Positions 15,802 to 25,268 are shown, counted from the first letter of the stretch. The stretch is 39,915 nucleotides of DNA from B69-G16 sp964501905 (GCA_964501905.1 CAZCTW010000013.1:1-39915), one strand, 5' to 3'. Made by a program: numbers and translations. Notes: generated from the letters alone by a model not told the origin.

Positions 15802-16393
15802 TCTTCACCACCACTTTTATGCTGAACTCGTCAAATAGAATGTACTCCTCAACATCCGCAGGGACGCCTACGAACCATTCACCGTTGCCCCTGTACGTTA
15901 AATCTGCTAAGTCTTGCGGATCCCACAGCTTGGGGTAGAGGATGAAATTTCCCCACTGAGGAGCTGTGTAGTTGTGGTAGTATAAAAGGCTATAATTGAA
16001 GTATAGCTTAACAACACCGCCTTCTAGAATCTTCTTATAACTTCCAATTTTCTCATAGCTCCAATGGGCGTAAAAACGAACGCTGTTGTTATATCTAGTC
16101 TCGTAGAAGCCGCCGCTAGCCGTTAAAGCTCTATTATTTCTGTAGTTTACAGGCTTCAAATGTAGCCTTAACGACTCATTATATTCGTATAGCTTACTCA
16201 ATAAGAAACTCATACCAAGGTTTGGATTGCTCCAGTATAGCCGTGCTATGTGGATAAGCTCCGCAGTCTGCAGTTCTCCAACATAGTATGCGACGCGGGG
16301 ATTCGGTGTTCGAAGGTTGGATAGTGCCCAGAGAGCGTAAATTGAGAATACTATAGCCGCTAGGGCTAACATCTGACCCTTACGGTCTAACAC
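15794..16393 (-). CDS. Pilin-like protein with class III-type signal peptide
   Basis: 199 residues from GTG 16393, chosen because GAGGTGG lies six bases upstream and the product then begins MLDRKGQMLALAAIVF, a good archaeal prepilin-peptidase site (RKG followed by Q and a hydrophobic helix). A longer ATG start at 16426 would bury this signal. The mature part is beta-rich with several N-glycosylation-type sequons. It overlaps the preceding pilin-like gene by 14 bases. Likely a minor pilin or surface subunit exported by the archaeal prepilin pathway. Confidence 0.7.
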   Translation of the reverse strand: MLDRKGQMLALAAIVFSIYALWALSNLRTPNPRVAYYVGELQTAELIHIARLYWSNPNLGMSFLLSKLYEYNESLRLHLKPVNYRNNRALTASGGFYETRYNNSVRFYAHWSYEKIGSYKKILEGGVVKLYFNYSLLYYHNYTAPQWGNFILYPKLWDPQDLADLTYRGNGEWFVGVPADVEEYILFDEFSIKVVVKNE

Positions 16394-16712
16394 CCACAAC
16401 CACCTCTTTTGGATTAAAAGTACCATTAAAACCTAGCCATACAGCGCCAATACTGTCTACCTCGGAAGAGTTCGAGTAGTAGAATTTTGAGCCTTCAACC
16501 TCGACAAAAACCAAGTCCAGAATAACCTCGTATACTCTGTCTCTGAAAGCCGAAGTGTAAGGGAGAGAATCGGAAGTAAGCAGTAGGTAGGCCAGAGCCC
16601 TGCTCGAAGTATACTGGTTGCCCGTTTCAGGAGTAAGAAGTATTAGAGAGTGTGCATAAGCCGTAAACAGCACGAATACGAAGGCTATAGCCATAGCCTC
16701 TAAAGCTCGCAA
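16380..16712 (-). CDS. Pilin-like single-TM protein
   Basis: 110 residues from TTG 16712, chosen over an upstream TTG because GGTGAG sits three bases before it and the product then starts with a short basic segment followed by a hydrophobic helix (AMAIAFVFVLF). The helix is N-terminal, as in type IV pilins, followed by about 85 extracytoplasmic residues. The start overlaps the end of the preceding gene by 13 bases. Likely a minor pilin or pseudopilin in a set of four; no specific family recognised. Confidence 0.65.
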   Translation of the reverse strand: MRALEAMAIAFVFVLFTAYAHSLILLTPETGNQYTSSRALAYLLLTSDSLPYTSAFRDRVYEVILDLVFVEVEGSKFYYSNSSEVDSIGAVWLGFNGTFNPKEVVVGVRP

Positions 16713-17020
16713 CTTCTCACCCGGACAATCCCGTTTATCTTCTCGACTACTATACAAGATCCACTCGCAGAGCCGGTAGCATTAACCCGGTAGCTTCCAA
16801 TCCAACCGTCCACTATCGATACTGGCTTTGGAAAGTATAGAGTATAGCTAGTGGAGTTTCTTAGAGAAGACGCCGTAGCGTTTACTAGTAATGCAACTTT
16901 ACGCTCGTAGAGCCTTTCATGTATGAAGAAACTGCCAGAGTAGAGCCTAGCTCCTAAAACCATAGATAAACACATGGCAACAGTAAAACCTGCTATTATC
17001 AAGGCTTCGTCTAGGTGCAT
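16700..17020 (-). CDS. Pilin-like single-TM protein
   Basis: 106 residues from ATG 17020 (an in-frame TTG lies just before). A short acidic N-terminus leads into one hydrophobic helix (about 6-27), then an extracytoplasmic beta-rich part with two cysteines near the end. It is the first of three overlapping small genes of the same shape. It has its own AT-rich upstream region after a 43-base gap. Probably a pseudopilin or minor pilin. Confidence 0.65.
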   Translation of the reverse strand: MHLDEALIIAGFTVAMCLSMVLGARLYSGSFFIHERLYERKVALLVNATASSLRNSTSYTLYFPKPVSIVDGWIGSYRVNATGSASGSCIVVEKINGIVRVRSCEL

Positions 17021-17066
17021 CAAATAAAATATAAAAATTATTAAATAAAAAAATTGAGGTAAAAAC

Positions 17067-17618
17067 CTAGGTTTTCAATACGAGTTTCTTGACGATAAGT
17101 TTTCGGTATCCCTGAAAGCTGTAAATCTGCTCGTTGTCGAAGGATATTATACCATTCTCAACGTATAGCTTAAGCAAGGTTACTTCTTCAAAAACTTTAA
17201 TCCTGTAAGTCTCTCCTAGATTCTCAGCGTCAACATAGAGTACGGTCACCATAGTGCCTGAATCAACTACCTTGATCCATGAAGCTACCCCAGCAAAAGT
17301 TCCGTTGCTCCATATATTCCATAGATCGTTCGTGTTATTTATTGGAGGTGCCGATGGTACTTTAAACACTATCTTTACGGTGCTGGCGTTAATGTTTACA
17401 GCTCCATCAGGAGTATTGATAACTAGCTGTGTCTCCCGCTCCTCAATACCCACCCTAAAATTTAGGAGCACCTCACCCTCTTCAACAGATTTTTTAAGTA
17501 AATATACATCATCTAAGAAAGCTCTCGGCTCTCTACCGTACAGCAGTTTTGAAGAAATGGAAAATGCTATCACCGCAGTAGCTACAATCGCAAACACTAT
17601 CAAGAGTCTCCAGTTCAT
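17067..17618 (-). CDS. Single-TM membrane-anchored extracytoplasmic protein
   Basis: 183 residues. One N-terminal hydrophobic helix (about 4-24) is followed by a beta-rich domain with Asn-X-Ser/Thr sites. It starts two bases after the stop of the 1009-residue surface protein, with GAGGATCT before the ATG, so it is in the same operon. Probably a small pilin-like or accessory surface protein. No family recognised. Confidence 0.7.
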   Translation of the reverse strand: MNWRLLIVFAIVATAVIAFSISSKLLYGREPRAFLDDVYLLKKSVEEGEVLLNFRVGIEERETQLVINTPDGAVNINASTVKIVFKVPSAPPINNTNDLWNIWSNGTFAGVASWIKVVDSGTMVTVLYVDAENLGETYRIKVFEEVTLLKLYVENGIISFDNEQIYSFQGYRKLIVKKLVLKT

Positions 17619-17620
17619 AG

Positions 17621-20600
17621 CTAGATCCTCGTAGGCAGGATGTAAAAGATGAGATTCTTCGTATGTTTATCTATAACGTACAATTCCACTATTCTAGGCC
17701 AGCGTTTATGGAAGGGCATAGGACCAATATAGTATATGTCGTTTCTCGCTATATCCCTAGTCTGTACACTCTCCCACCATCTACCATCCCACGTAGTGTA
17801 TAAATCGATGCGAATACAGCTACAGTAATCGACGTATGAAGGTAGATTAGACTCGTTGAGGGGCTTCCACTTTAACTTCATCCAGAAGCAGGGAGACTCT
17901 TTTATCCCTATAACGCTCATGGCTAGAGGCACTATAGGAATAACTTTTTCTTCAGCTTTGTAGATCGGTTTTCCGATACCGCCCATCGGGTAAGCCCATC
18001 GAGCCCTAACCACAGTATTTACGTGCTTCACCCACCACTTATCTAAAAACCATTCGTGCTCTACATAATAATCGCTCATCACCGTGCTGTTAACCGTGTC
18101 ACCGTAGTATTTAGACCCCCTGCCAAGCAACTGCTTAAACAAAATTTCATCGCTAGTTTCAAGCGTAAACCATACATCCTCGTCCGGAACTTCTATCGGG
18201 ACGTTAAGCTCTTTTGGAGGCAGGTATCGGTACCAGCTCTCCCACACGATATATACGCCGTACCTGTCGTAGAAGCCCCAGACCGTGATGTTCAAGCTGG
18301 AAACAACTATTGTATAGCTCCACGCAATACCTAGAGTAGCGTTCTCAGGAAGCACACCTTCCCGATGCATTTCAACAGCAGTCCAGTTGTGCCATAGAAC
18401 CGTCAAGTTGTAAACAGCGTATGTCGTAAATGTGCTGTCTTCGAAGCCGTCCTCATAGCTCTCCTTGAAAGGCTCCCATGCCACAACATCCAGAAATATC
18501 CAATCTCTATACTCAGGATACTCCACTCCCCTATAACCGATATAAGAAACCTTAGGCAGATACCTAATAGTCACGTTATTCAAGATTTCTACATAGCCTA
18601 TCTTAGCCTTGCGGTGGCACTTCTCGTGAATATAGCTGTAGTTGTACGGCATAGAAATATTCAAATAGTCGAAGGGCACGTATCTAGCCTCCCAAGTGCT
18701 TGGGTTAAGCAGATAGGCTACTAGAGGCTCAAGGGTAATGTTACTGTAGATCTGTGAAACAACTATAGTGTAGTTGCCCTCGTAACCGGGATCGTGCAAC
18801 GGTAACCCAACAATTTCTCCAGCAAGATAAAAACTCCTACCACTAACAACTTCTCGGCCATACCTAGGCTCTGGCTGGTTGGGTGGATTCGATGTGCCGT
18901 AGTAGGCTATTGAAGTGTATGTTTTAGATTCGGGTACGGTTACCCATATCAGTCTTTCATCACTAGACCATAAGACTTGTGCATTTTCATAGATAACCCA
19001 TTCCCTAAAGTATGCAGGTACATACTTATAGATTTTAATCCAAACCTTCGCATATCCAGTGGTATTGCCCGGCGGCGGCTCTGGCGGAGTCGGCGGAGAG
19101 GGAGGCGGTTGTGAACCTCCAGAACCCGTAGCTCCTCCCCGAGCAATTCCAACACAGTAAAGTTTTAAAGTCTCACCGGGTTTCAGATAGAATTTACTTG
19201 TGAAGGTTTCGCCGCTACTTGAGCTGGGGCTCCATATAGGCCTAAATCCCGCTTTAAGTGCGACTAGCTTATACTTTATATCATACTTTATTTGAGCGAC
19301 ATACCATCCCTCGCCTAGATCTGCGGTAGCTACGCCGCTACTGTTTGTTTCAAAATACCACCAATCACCCTGCTGTTCTATGAGTTGCCAAGATCCAGTC
19401 CAAACAGTTTCTGCTAGTCCGCTCGGAAATAAAACATATTCTGAAGCTTCGAGATTAACAGTTAAATCCCCAGGACTAGACAGCGTGAACGGAGTAGTCT
19501 TAGACGTAGAGCCGTTAACTAAAATTTCAGATTCGATTGGAGAATCGCCAAGCCTAGCCTCGACATTCAGAGTGGCACCGGGCTTATAATGCGCTGTTAC
19601 AACTAGGTTGCCGCTGTAAACCTCTGCCTTATACCAGCTACCGCTTTTACTTGCGCCTGAAACGTAGTTGAGATAGTAGGTTACGCCGTTTATGGTAACT
19701 TTATTGTAGAAGTACAGTTCAACGTGAAGCTTATCACCATAGACGGCAGTACCGGGATCACCCGGCTTAAACGTGTAAGGAGTTTTCTTAACATAAACAC
19801 GTCCACCACTTGAAGCTCTGTATTTAAACCTTATCTTAATGGCGCCTATCCCATCTGCCCTAGCCTTCACCGTAACACTCTTACCAGAAGGAGGAAGCTC
19901 CTCCTCCCCAACAGTGTACACAATCTTGCCGTATGTAAGATCCCACGCGCTTAAGTAGACCTCTCCGTTTTTATCAGCAGACAATGCTCGAACTTTTATG
20001 TAGCTTTCTCCACCTACACTGGTTGAATGCCAGAAAGTAGCCCTATATCTTCCCGCTGTATTGCTTTCATACTTCAATCCGCTAGGTACACTACTTGTAA
20101 CTAAAGTATTGAATTGAACACCTTCTTTCGCTCCTCCATCTCCTCCAACCGCCTTTATCTCTACAACTTTAACTCCTTTTCCTGTCAGGGGGTTGGGAGC
20201 CCCGTCGTTTTCTATAACAAATTTTTCGTCGTGAACAATTACACCGTTTCTCTCAACCGTGAGCCTAACTTCTTTAGGATATGAAACAAAATAGTACTGA
20301 AACCTCAGTTTATCCCCTCGCTCAGCGCCTTCAGGAATTTTATACTCAACTGTAAATCCTTTCCACAAGTATTTTCTAGGAGGCGTCTGCCCTCTATAGG
20401 TTGATAACTCGGCCATATAGTAGCCATCGCTCTCCACCTCATAGCTAGTATCAAACTCCTCACTAACCAAAGATTTCTTAAGCCAATCAGGCCACGGTAA
20501 TTCATCTACACGTACTTCTCTTCTAGCCCACGCATAGTGGCGATAAAGTCTAAAAGGTCCTATAGTGCCCTGTTCTTGAGCTTTAACAAGGGTCGCTGAA

Positions 20601-20650
20601 AATAGAGTAATTAACAGAATAGCTAAAAGCAGTATCCCTATCCTCTTCAC
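17621..20650 (-). CDS. Large secreted surface protein with Pro-rich linker
   Basis: 1009 residues. A clear signal peptide (residues 1-24, ending near VKAQEQ) is followed by beta-rich domains, a Gly/Ser/Pro-rich linker at about 508-535, then a second large domain rich in aromatic residues and glycosylation-type sequons. No C-terminal membrane anchor is visible. The start is GTG overlapping the previous stop (GTGA), with GGGGTGG upstream. Likely an adhesin, mating-contact or exclusion protein displayed with the transfer machine; no catalytic motif seen. Function is inferred from location and context only. Confidence 0.75.
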   Translation of the reverse strand: MKRIGILLLAILLITLFSATLVKAQEQGTIGPFRLYRHYAWARREVRVDELPWPDWLKKSLVSEEFDTSYEVESDGYYMAELSTYRGQTPPRKYLWKGFTVEYKIPEGAERGDKLRFQYYFVSYPKEVRLTVERNGVIVHDEKFVIENDGAPNPLTGKGVKVVEIKAVGGDGGAKEGVQFNTLVTSSVPSGLKYESNTAGRYRATFWHSTSVGGESYIKVRALSADKNGEVYLSAWDLTYGKIVYTVGEEELPPSGKSVTVKARADGIGAIKIRFKYRASSGGRVYVKKTPYTFKPGDPGTAVYGDKLHVELYFYNKVTINGVTYYLNYVSGASKSGSWYKAEVYSGNLVVTAHYKPGATLNVEARLGDSPIESEILVNGSTSKTTPFTLSSPGDLTVNLEASEYVLFPSGLAETVWTGSWQLIEQQGDWWYFETNSSGVATADLGEGWYVAQIKYDIKYKLVALKAGFRPIWSPSSSSGETFTSKFYLKPGETLKLYCVGIARGGATGSGGSQPPPSPPTPPEPPPGNTTGYAKVWIKIYKYVPAYFREWVIYENAQVLWSSDERLIWVTVPESKTYTSIAYYGTSNPPNQPEPRYGREVVSGRSFYLAGEIVGLPLHDPGYEGNYTIVVSQIYSNITLEPLVAYLLNPSTWEARYVPFDYLNISMPYNYSYIHEKCHRKAKIGYVEILNNVTIRYLPKVSYIGYRGVEYPEYRDWIFLDVVAWEPFKESYEDGFEDSTFTTYAVYNLTVLWHNWTAVEMHREGVLPENATLGIAWSYTIVVSSLNITVWGFYDRYGVYIVWESWYRYLPPKELNVPIEVPDEDVWFTLETSDEILFKQLLGRGSKYYGDTVNSTVMSDYYVEHEWFLDKWWVKHVNTVVRARWAYPMGGIGKPIYKAEEKVIPIVPLAMSVIGIKESPCFWMKLKWKPLNESNLPSYVDYCSCIRIDLYTTWDGRWWESVQTRDIARNDIYYIGPMPFHKRWPRIVELYVIDKHTKNLIFYILPTRI

Positions 20651-22206
20651 GGTTCCACCCCTAAAACCCTAACGTAAACTTCATAGCTAGGATCTACGAC
20701 AGGAAATGAAATAGCTAAATATACAGCATAGTGACCCGTATTCGGTAATATTGTAACATTCCATGGGGTGCCTAGTCGCCCTTTAAGACTTGGACAGCTA
20801 CATATTTCGCCGTATTCTGGATATGGAATATCTGGAATACCAGAGCATTCGAGTATTCTCGGTAAACCGACTACGACGGGGACATAGGTTAGGTTCCGCA
20901 CTATCTCTCTCCCATGCTCGTCAGTCGTAACATAAACGCCGCTGTACGGCTTAAGCCAAGCGCTAAAAACATATCTCTCGCCGCTATAGGCCATAAAATC
21001 GTAGCCGCATAATTCTAAGAATAGCTGCCCCTCAAGTCTCATAGGAATAACTACATCGCCATAAACATCGGATCTTACTACTGTTGACCAGTTATCCCAA
21101 ACCATAATAGTAACGTTGTTTACTCCCTCGTCGAATTCTAAAAGTACGTTAAATCTACTTCTCCACGTACTATATTTATGAAAATTATAGAACCTAACAT
21201 AGCCTTTTTCTATGCTGACGTCGCATCCCCAGATTTTCTCGCCGTACTTTGGGAATATTTTAGGTAAGTCTGGACACAACTCCCTCTTAGTCCATACTTT
21301 TAGTACGTATGGTAGGTTTTTTAGCCCGCGTACGTAGTGTAGTTCTAGGGTGTAGTTTCCGTTTAGGATTAGTACTGTTTTGTTAAATTTGTGGTATGGG
21401 AGTATTTCGTTTATTGTCTCGTTCTCCGTTACGCCTGTAATGTTGTACCAGCCGAGCCACCAAGCATGAGTACTATTATATGGGAGCTTCCACAATCCTT
21501 CGACTGTTACTAGCGCGGTTTCATTGAGAGCAAGAGTATAGGGTAGTGGGTGGGAGGTGTGGTTTACTATTGCTATAGCGTTGTCCGCGTTGCTTATGAT
21601 TCTTAAAATGTACTTGCCCTTGACCTCTTTTTTGACTATTTTCTCGAAGAATACTTCGAGCCTGTGGTCCTTATCCATTATAACCTCTAATGGAATTTCC
21701 GCAGGCTTACCATCTAGAGTAGCGTTACTTAACTTCCACCCATCCGCGGCTACACATATTATGTTTAACTTTTCGCCTAAATACCAAGTAGAGTTTCCGA
21801 CGGAGCAGGTGCCGTTACCTTTGAGAAGTACTGTAAGCCTGTAATTCGGCATTTCCTCGAATACGGCTTTAAGCGTAGAGTTAGCCCTAACCTGTAAGTA
21901 TATTTCTCTGCTTTCTATCTTTTCAGATTCGTTTAGAATCCAATACTTGAAGTGCCAGTGTTCTTCCGGTTTAGCTACTAGAGTAACATTGAATGGCTTG
22001 TAGTCTTTTAGCTTGCCGTTATATCCAACACTACCTCTACCTTCAACATCTATCTGCAACACTATCAAAGAAGGTTTAGGCGTGGGTCTAGGCCAGAGGA
22101 AATAAGCGACTACAACGACAACTATGATTGCTATGAGTAGGAGCTTCTTCCAAAGCTCCATTACGCTAAATTCTATGTATATGTCGTATATTTTCTCAGC
22201 GCACAT
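20647..22206 (-). CDS. Membrane-anchored surface protein with InlB-type repeat domains
   Basis: 519 residues. An N-terminal membrane helix (about 17-38) is followed by a domain with at least two repeats of the bacterial repeat / InlB B-repeat kind: a Gly-x-Gly turn (GRGSVGYNG; GNGTCSVGN), then a W-containing strand and an ending such as LKAVFEE or LEVFFEK. The rest is beta-rich with many sequons. It is the first gene of the minus-strand series and diverges from the type IV pilus operon across a short shared promoter region. GGTG precedes the ATG. Likely an adhesion or contact protein. Confidence 0.7.
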   Translation of the reverse strand: MCAEKIYDIYIEFSVMELWKKLLLIAIIVVVVVAYFLWPRPTPKPSLIVLQIDVEGRGSVGYNGKLKDYKPFNVTLVAKPEEHWHFKYWILNESEKIESREIYLQVRANSTLKAVFEEMPNYRLTVLLKGNGTCSVGNSTWYLGEKLNIICVAADGWKLSNATLDGKPAEIPLEVIMDKDHRLEVFFEKIVKKEVKGKYILRIISNADNAIAIVNHTSHPLPYTLALNETALVTVEGLWKLPYNSTHAWWLGWYNITGVTENETINEILPYHKFNKTVLILNGNYTLELHYVRGLKNLPYVLKVWTKRELCPDLPKIFPKYGEKIWGCDVSIEKGYVRFYNFHKYSTWRSRFNVLLEFDEGVNNVTIMVWDNWSTVVRSDVYGDVVIPMRLEGQLFLELCGYDFMAYSGERYVFSAWLKPYSGVYVTTDEHGREIVRNLTYVPVVVGLPRILECSGIPDIPYPEYGEICSCPSLKGRLGTPWNVTILPNTGHYAVYLAISFPVVDPSYEVYVRVLGVEP

Positions 22207-22258
22207 CTTAACACCTATATAGCTTATCTTTTACGTCCATGATCCGCTCACCCCTAAA

Positions 22259-22292
22259 ATAATTATATTGCCTTTTAGATATAATTATATCT
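22259..22292. promoter_or_regulatory. Divergent promoter region with 16-bp palindrome
   Basis: AGATATAATTATATCT (22277-22292) is a perfect 16-bp palindrome ending two bases before the ATG at 22295. A second ATAATTAT lies at 22259-22266, about 32 bases before that ATG. Together they sit between the two divergent surface-structure operons and could let one regulator control both. Confidence 0.6.
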
Positions 22293-22294
22293 GA

Positions 22295-22735
22295 ATGATG
22301 CTGAGGAATACTGAAAACAGAAATATACTGTTTATAAGTCGGGACGATACAGAATTGGCTAAACTTGCTGAACAATTAAACGTGAATATAGTTCGAGTTG
22401 ATTGTAGCCGAGAGGACTTCGGAAACTATATACGCTATTTAGAGGAACTCTTCGGAGGCCTGGCGACATTAAAATTTAGGCGCTATAACGTTAAGAAACT
22501 GCCTTGCCTCGTTGTCAAAGGTAGGAAAGTGTTTGAGGGACCAATACCTCTCTCGAAGATCTACGAGCTGTTAGGAGTTGAAACTCCTACTATTGCTGAG
22601 AAATACGTTTCAAAGAGGGAAGCCCATTCCACAACCGCTGTTTCAAAATGCTACAGGTGTATATTCTTTAACGAGAAGAGAAGCAGGTGTGTGATATACG
22701 GCTTGATAGATCCATCAAATCCGCCCTGTAAATAA
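22295..22735 (+). CDS. Thioredoxin-fold protein with C-terminal Cys cluster
   Basis: 146 residues. The first 90 read as a thioredoxin/glutaredoxin fold: a beta strand (NILFISRD), a helix, then KKLPCLVVKGRKVFEG with the cis-proline position. The usual CXXC at the first helix is missing (it reads SRDDTEL). The C-terminal segment has CYRC, a later Cys and a final PPCK, four cysteines that could bind zinc or an Fe-S cluster. It is the first gene of the pilus operon. It might act on pilin disulfides or sense redox state, but the missing CXXC argues against simple oxidoreductase activity. Confidence 0.65.
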   Translation: MMLRNTENRNILFISRDDTELAKLAEQLNVNIVRVDCSREDFGNYIRYLEELFGGLATLKFRRYNVKKLPCLVVKGRKVFEGPIPLSKIYELLGVETPTIAEKYVSKREAHSTTAVSKCYRCIFFNEKRSRCVIYGLIDPSNPPCK

Positions 22736-22769
22736 TGTTAAAATAACACTTTTAATAATTATAATTGAG

Positions 22770-23492
22770 ATGAAAATAGCAACCTTCACCTCGGGAGGGA
22801 AAGGAGGGACAGGAAAAACCACTATAAGTTCATTACTCATTCTAGGAATGAGTAAGCTTGGAATAAGAGTGTTGTTGATAGATGCTTCAAGCGAGGGAGG
22901 GGCTTCACGTCTCCTTCTTGGGAATCCGGAGCCCCCATATCTTAGAGATGTTTTTTCCGGAAATACTAGGTTGGGCGATGCTATAGGATTGTTTGAGATC
23001 GAAGGCTACACCGATTTCTACATGTTGCCTAATATCGGGTTTTTGCCGAGGATTGAGCTACCCCAGTTTTTCCTCGAGCTTAGGAGGTACAGGAAGTTCT
23101 TTGACGTCGTAATAGTTGATCTGCCCGCTTTCCAAGACTCCTGGTACAACGGTTTCGCGCTTAACAGCGACGTCGTGGTGAAGGTGGCTGAGCCGAACCA
23201 CAGCTCATTTGCAGCCTGTCTCCAGAGTCCTCCGAATAACGGCAACATAATCTATGTTTTGAACCAGCCCCGCCTCTACCCGCCGAGAATAACCAGGAAA
23301 TACCGGGAGGAATTACAGAATAGGACTAGCAGCGAGGTTATAGTATTCCCCTACGAACCAGTTGTAACTGTTTTAAACCCTAGTAATGCTCAAAGAGTTT
23401 TATTTAAAATCTCTGATAAATTCCAGAATAGCCTTTTAAAGCTTGGTTTTATGCTAGCAGGTAAAGTAGCTAAAATATACGAATACGGGTGA
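22770..23492 (+). CDS. ParA/MinD/TadZ-like ATPase
   Basis: 240 residues with the deviant Walker A GGKGGTGKTT (9-18), a D-containing strand VLLIDASSEGG and Walker B VVIVDLPAF. This is the SIMIBI ATPase family of ParA, MinD and TadZ. Directly downstream lie a coiled-coil protein and a TadA-type ATPase, so a TadZ-like job in placing the pilus machine is most likely. It is also the only ParA relative in the window, while two ParB-family genes lie further right, so a plasmid partition role is the main alternative. The family call is strong; which role is inference. Confidence 0.8.
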   Translation: MKIATFTSGGKGGTGKTTISSLLILGMSKLGIRVLLIDASSEGGASRLLLGNPEPPYLRDVFSGNTRLGDAIGLFEIEGYTDFYMLPNIGFLPRIELPQFFLELRRYRKFFDVVIVDLPAFQDSWYNGFALNSDVVVKVAEPNHSSFAACLQSPPNNGNIIYVLNQPRLYPPRITRKYREELQNRTSSEVIVFPYEPVVTVLNPSNAQRVLFKISDKFQNSLLKLGFMLAGKVAKIYEYG

Positions 23493-23550
23493 TATTATTA
23501 GCATTAAGAGGAAGAGTTTAGGTTTAGAAATTAGAGAAAGTGAATCTACT

Positions 23551-23811
23551 GTGGATAATGAAGTTCATAAGCCTTTAGAAATTAAATCCGATGAAAAACT
23601 CGTAATATTCCCTTCTCAGCCTAGAATGACAATTGAGGAGTTCAAAGATATAGTAAAATCCCTTGGAGGAGATACCGGGTGGATTGACAGAATAGATGAA
23701 AGGCTTTCTCAGCTTGACAAGGAAATAAGAGAACTACAGGAGCGTATAAACAAGCTTAGAACCGAAAAAGAGAGACTTCTCTCATTGAAGAACGTCTTGG
23801 GTTTAAGCTGA
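23551..23811 (+). CDS. Coiled-coil protein of the pilus operon
   Basis: 86 residues from GTG 23551. The frame is open upstream back to the end of the ParA-like gene, but only with non-standard starts, so the N-terminus is uncertain. The C-terminal half (about 45-80) is a strong coiled coil of Glu, Lys, Arg and Leu. It ends four bases before the secretion ATPase gene. It may bridge the ParA-like protein and the ATPase. No family recognised. Confidence 0.6.
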   Translation: MDNEVHKPLEIKSDEKLVIFPSQPRMTIEEFKDIVKSLGGDTGWIDRIDERLSQLDKEIRELQERINKLRTEKERLLSLKNVLGLS

Positions 23812-23815
23812 TATT

Positions 23816-25219
23816 ATGAAGCTCTTCGAGAGAAAGGGAGCAAAGCTGAGGGAGCTCCTTGAGAGAGAAAGACTTGAGAGCTGCGAGGTTAGAGCCGAGA
23901 GGCTGGAAATAGAGGAGAAACTGTTAGAAAAAATTGAGAAAAGAGAAGCTGATGAGAAGCCTGAAAAGGAGAAGTCTAGAAAAAAGATTAAGTTTTCACT
24001 TCCAAAGCCCAAGCTCAAGCTTAAGAAGCCTGAAAAGCCGCGCCTGCCTAAGCTTAGGAAAAAGCCTAAGCCGATAGTCTTCATGAAGGCTAGAGTTGAA
24101 GAACCGAAATACGATAGGCTTATCGAGGTTCCTAGTGGGAAACTTGCCTTCGGAGAGAGGAAAATATATGTTTGGTGCCATAAGCCGAACGGAACTTGGG
24201 GAGTGCTGGCTCCATTAGTAGAGTACGAGGGGACGCAGGAGATTTTCCTTCGAGGCGATAAAATCGAGGCGACATTAGAAAATAGAGGCTATGAGGTAGT
24301 GCTTGGAGATTTTAACCCCGAAAAACTGGTAAGCAAACTGGCAATTCTAGCATGTCCCAGAGGGCTTTCTGAAGAAGAACCTCAAGCAGAAGGAGAACTG
24401 GAGAACTGGAGGCTCTACTTCAAGCTTAGCAGTATAAGCGGTAAAGTCGAGATGACCGCAACTAAGATAATAAAGATACCGCCTTTAACGGAGATAATAG
24501 ATCCTCTGCTCGCGGCACGCCTCATAACCTTAACACTCAGGCCAAGCGTCATAGCGATTATAGGGCCTGCCGGATCCGGAAAGACCACCTTCCTAAACAG
24601 TCTGCTGAACTTGATTATAGAACTTTATAAGATTCACAGCTTCAGAATCACAGTAATAGAACAGGTAAGAGAGCTTGTACTACCAGAAACAGCGCGTATC
24701 GGAAGATCACACGCAGGTCCTAAAACCGACGTAACAACCCTCTTAAGGCAGTCGATGCGCTACGAGAGACCCGATATTCTCGTATTAGGGGAGCTTAGGG
24801 GAGAGGAGATCTGGAGCTGGGTTGAAGCCGGGAGACTGGGCATAGCCACTTTAACAACCTATCACTCTCCTAGCGTAGAAAAGGCTGTCTTCAGTATGGC
24901 TGGTTTGATGAGAAGGAATATGCCTCAGGCTACTATTAGAGATGTTTTAAACCTAGTTGATGTTTTTATTTTAACTAAAAAGTATAAGCTGATTACAGGT
25001 ACTGCTAGACGCGTTGAAGCCGTGTATGTGAGCGACGGGGAAAAGCTTATCCCATTATATATTGAAGGCTTCCATTCATTCGAGGAGGTCTTCTGGAGCT
25101 TTATACCCCCCAGAATAATGACGGGAGACGCTAGGAGCAACTATGAAAACCTTAAATCAGCCTTAGGAGTTAAAGAGGAGGAGTTGCGCTTCGCAGAGCT
25201 TGAGCCGCTTAAAATATAG
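23816..25219 (+). CDS. Type IV pilus assembly/secretion ATPase (GspE/TadA/PilT family)
   Basis: 467 residues. The first 100 are very rich in Lys, Glu and Pro and are probably a flexible arm. The ATPase domain has Walker A GPAGSGKTT (250-258), an Asp/Glu box at EQVREL (282-287), Walker B ILVLGELRGEE (321-331) and a His box ATLTTYHS (344-351), all hallmarks of GspE-superfamily ATPases. Its neighbours are two pilins and a TadC-like membrane platform. It should power assembly of the type IV pilus. High confidence on family. Confidence 0.92.
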   Translation: MKLFERKGAKLRELLERERLESCEVRAERLEIEEKLLEKIEKREADEKPEKEKSRKKIKFSLPKPKLKLKKPEKPRLPKLRKKPKPIVFMKARVEEPKYDRLIEVPSGKLAFGERKIYVWCHKPNGTWGVLAPLVEYEGTQEIFLRGDKIEATLENRGYEVVLGDFNPEKLVSKLAILACPRGLSEEEPQAEGELENWRLYFKLSSISGKVEMTATKIIKIPPLTEIIDPLLAARLITLTLRPSVIAIIGPAGSGKTTFLNSLLNLIIELYKIHSFRITVIEQVRELVLPETARIGRSHAGPKTDVTTLLRQSMRYERPDILVLGELRGEEIWSWVEAGRLGIATLTTYHSPSVEKAVFSMAGLMRRNMPQATIRDVLNLVDVFILTKKYKLITGTARRVEAVYVSDGEKLIPLYIEGFHSFEEVFWSFIPPRIMTGDARSNYENLKSALGVKEEELRFAELEPLKI

Positions 25220-25236
25220 CTTTTTCTTCTTGAGAA

Positions 25237-25268
25237 ATAATTATATCCTCGATTTTCGCGATAATTAT
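25237..25268 (+). promoter_or_regulatory. Paired ATAATTAT elements before the first pilin
   Basis: ATAATTAT occurs at 25237-25244 and 25261-25268, 24 bp apart, upstream of the pilin ATG at 25282. GTAGGTGGAAGT before the ATG is a good ribosome binding site. This suggests a separate strong promoter for the major pilin. Confidence 0.5.

Noticed and set aside
22770..23492. Calling the ParA-like gene a nitrogenase-type NifH or ArsA protein
   Set aside because: The size, the GGKGGTGKTT motif and lack of metal-binding cysteines fit ParA/MinD/TadZ instead.
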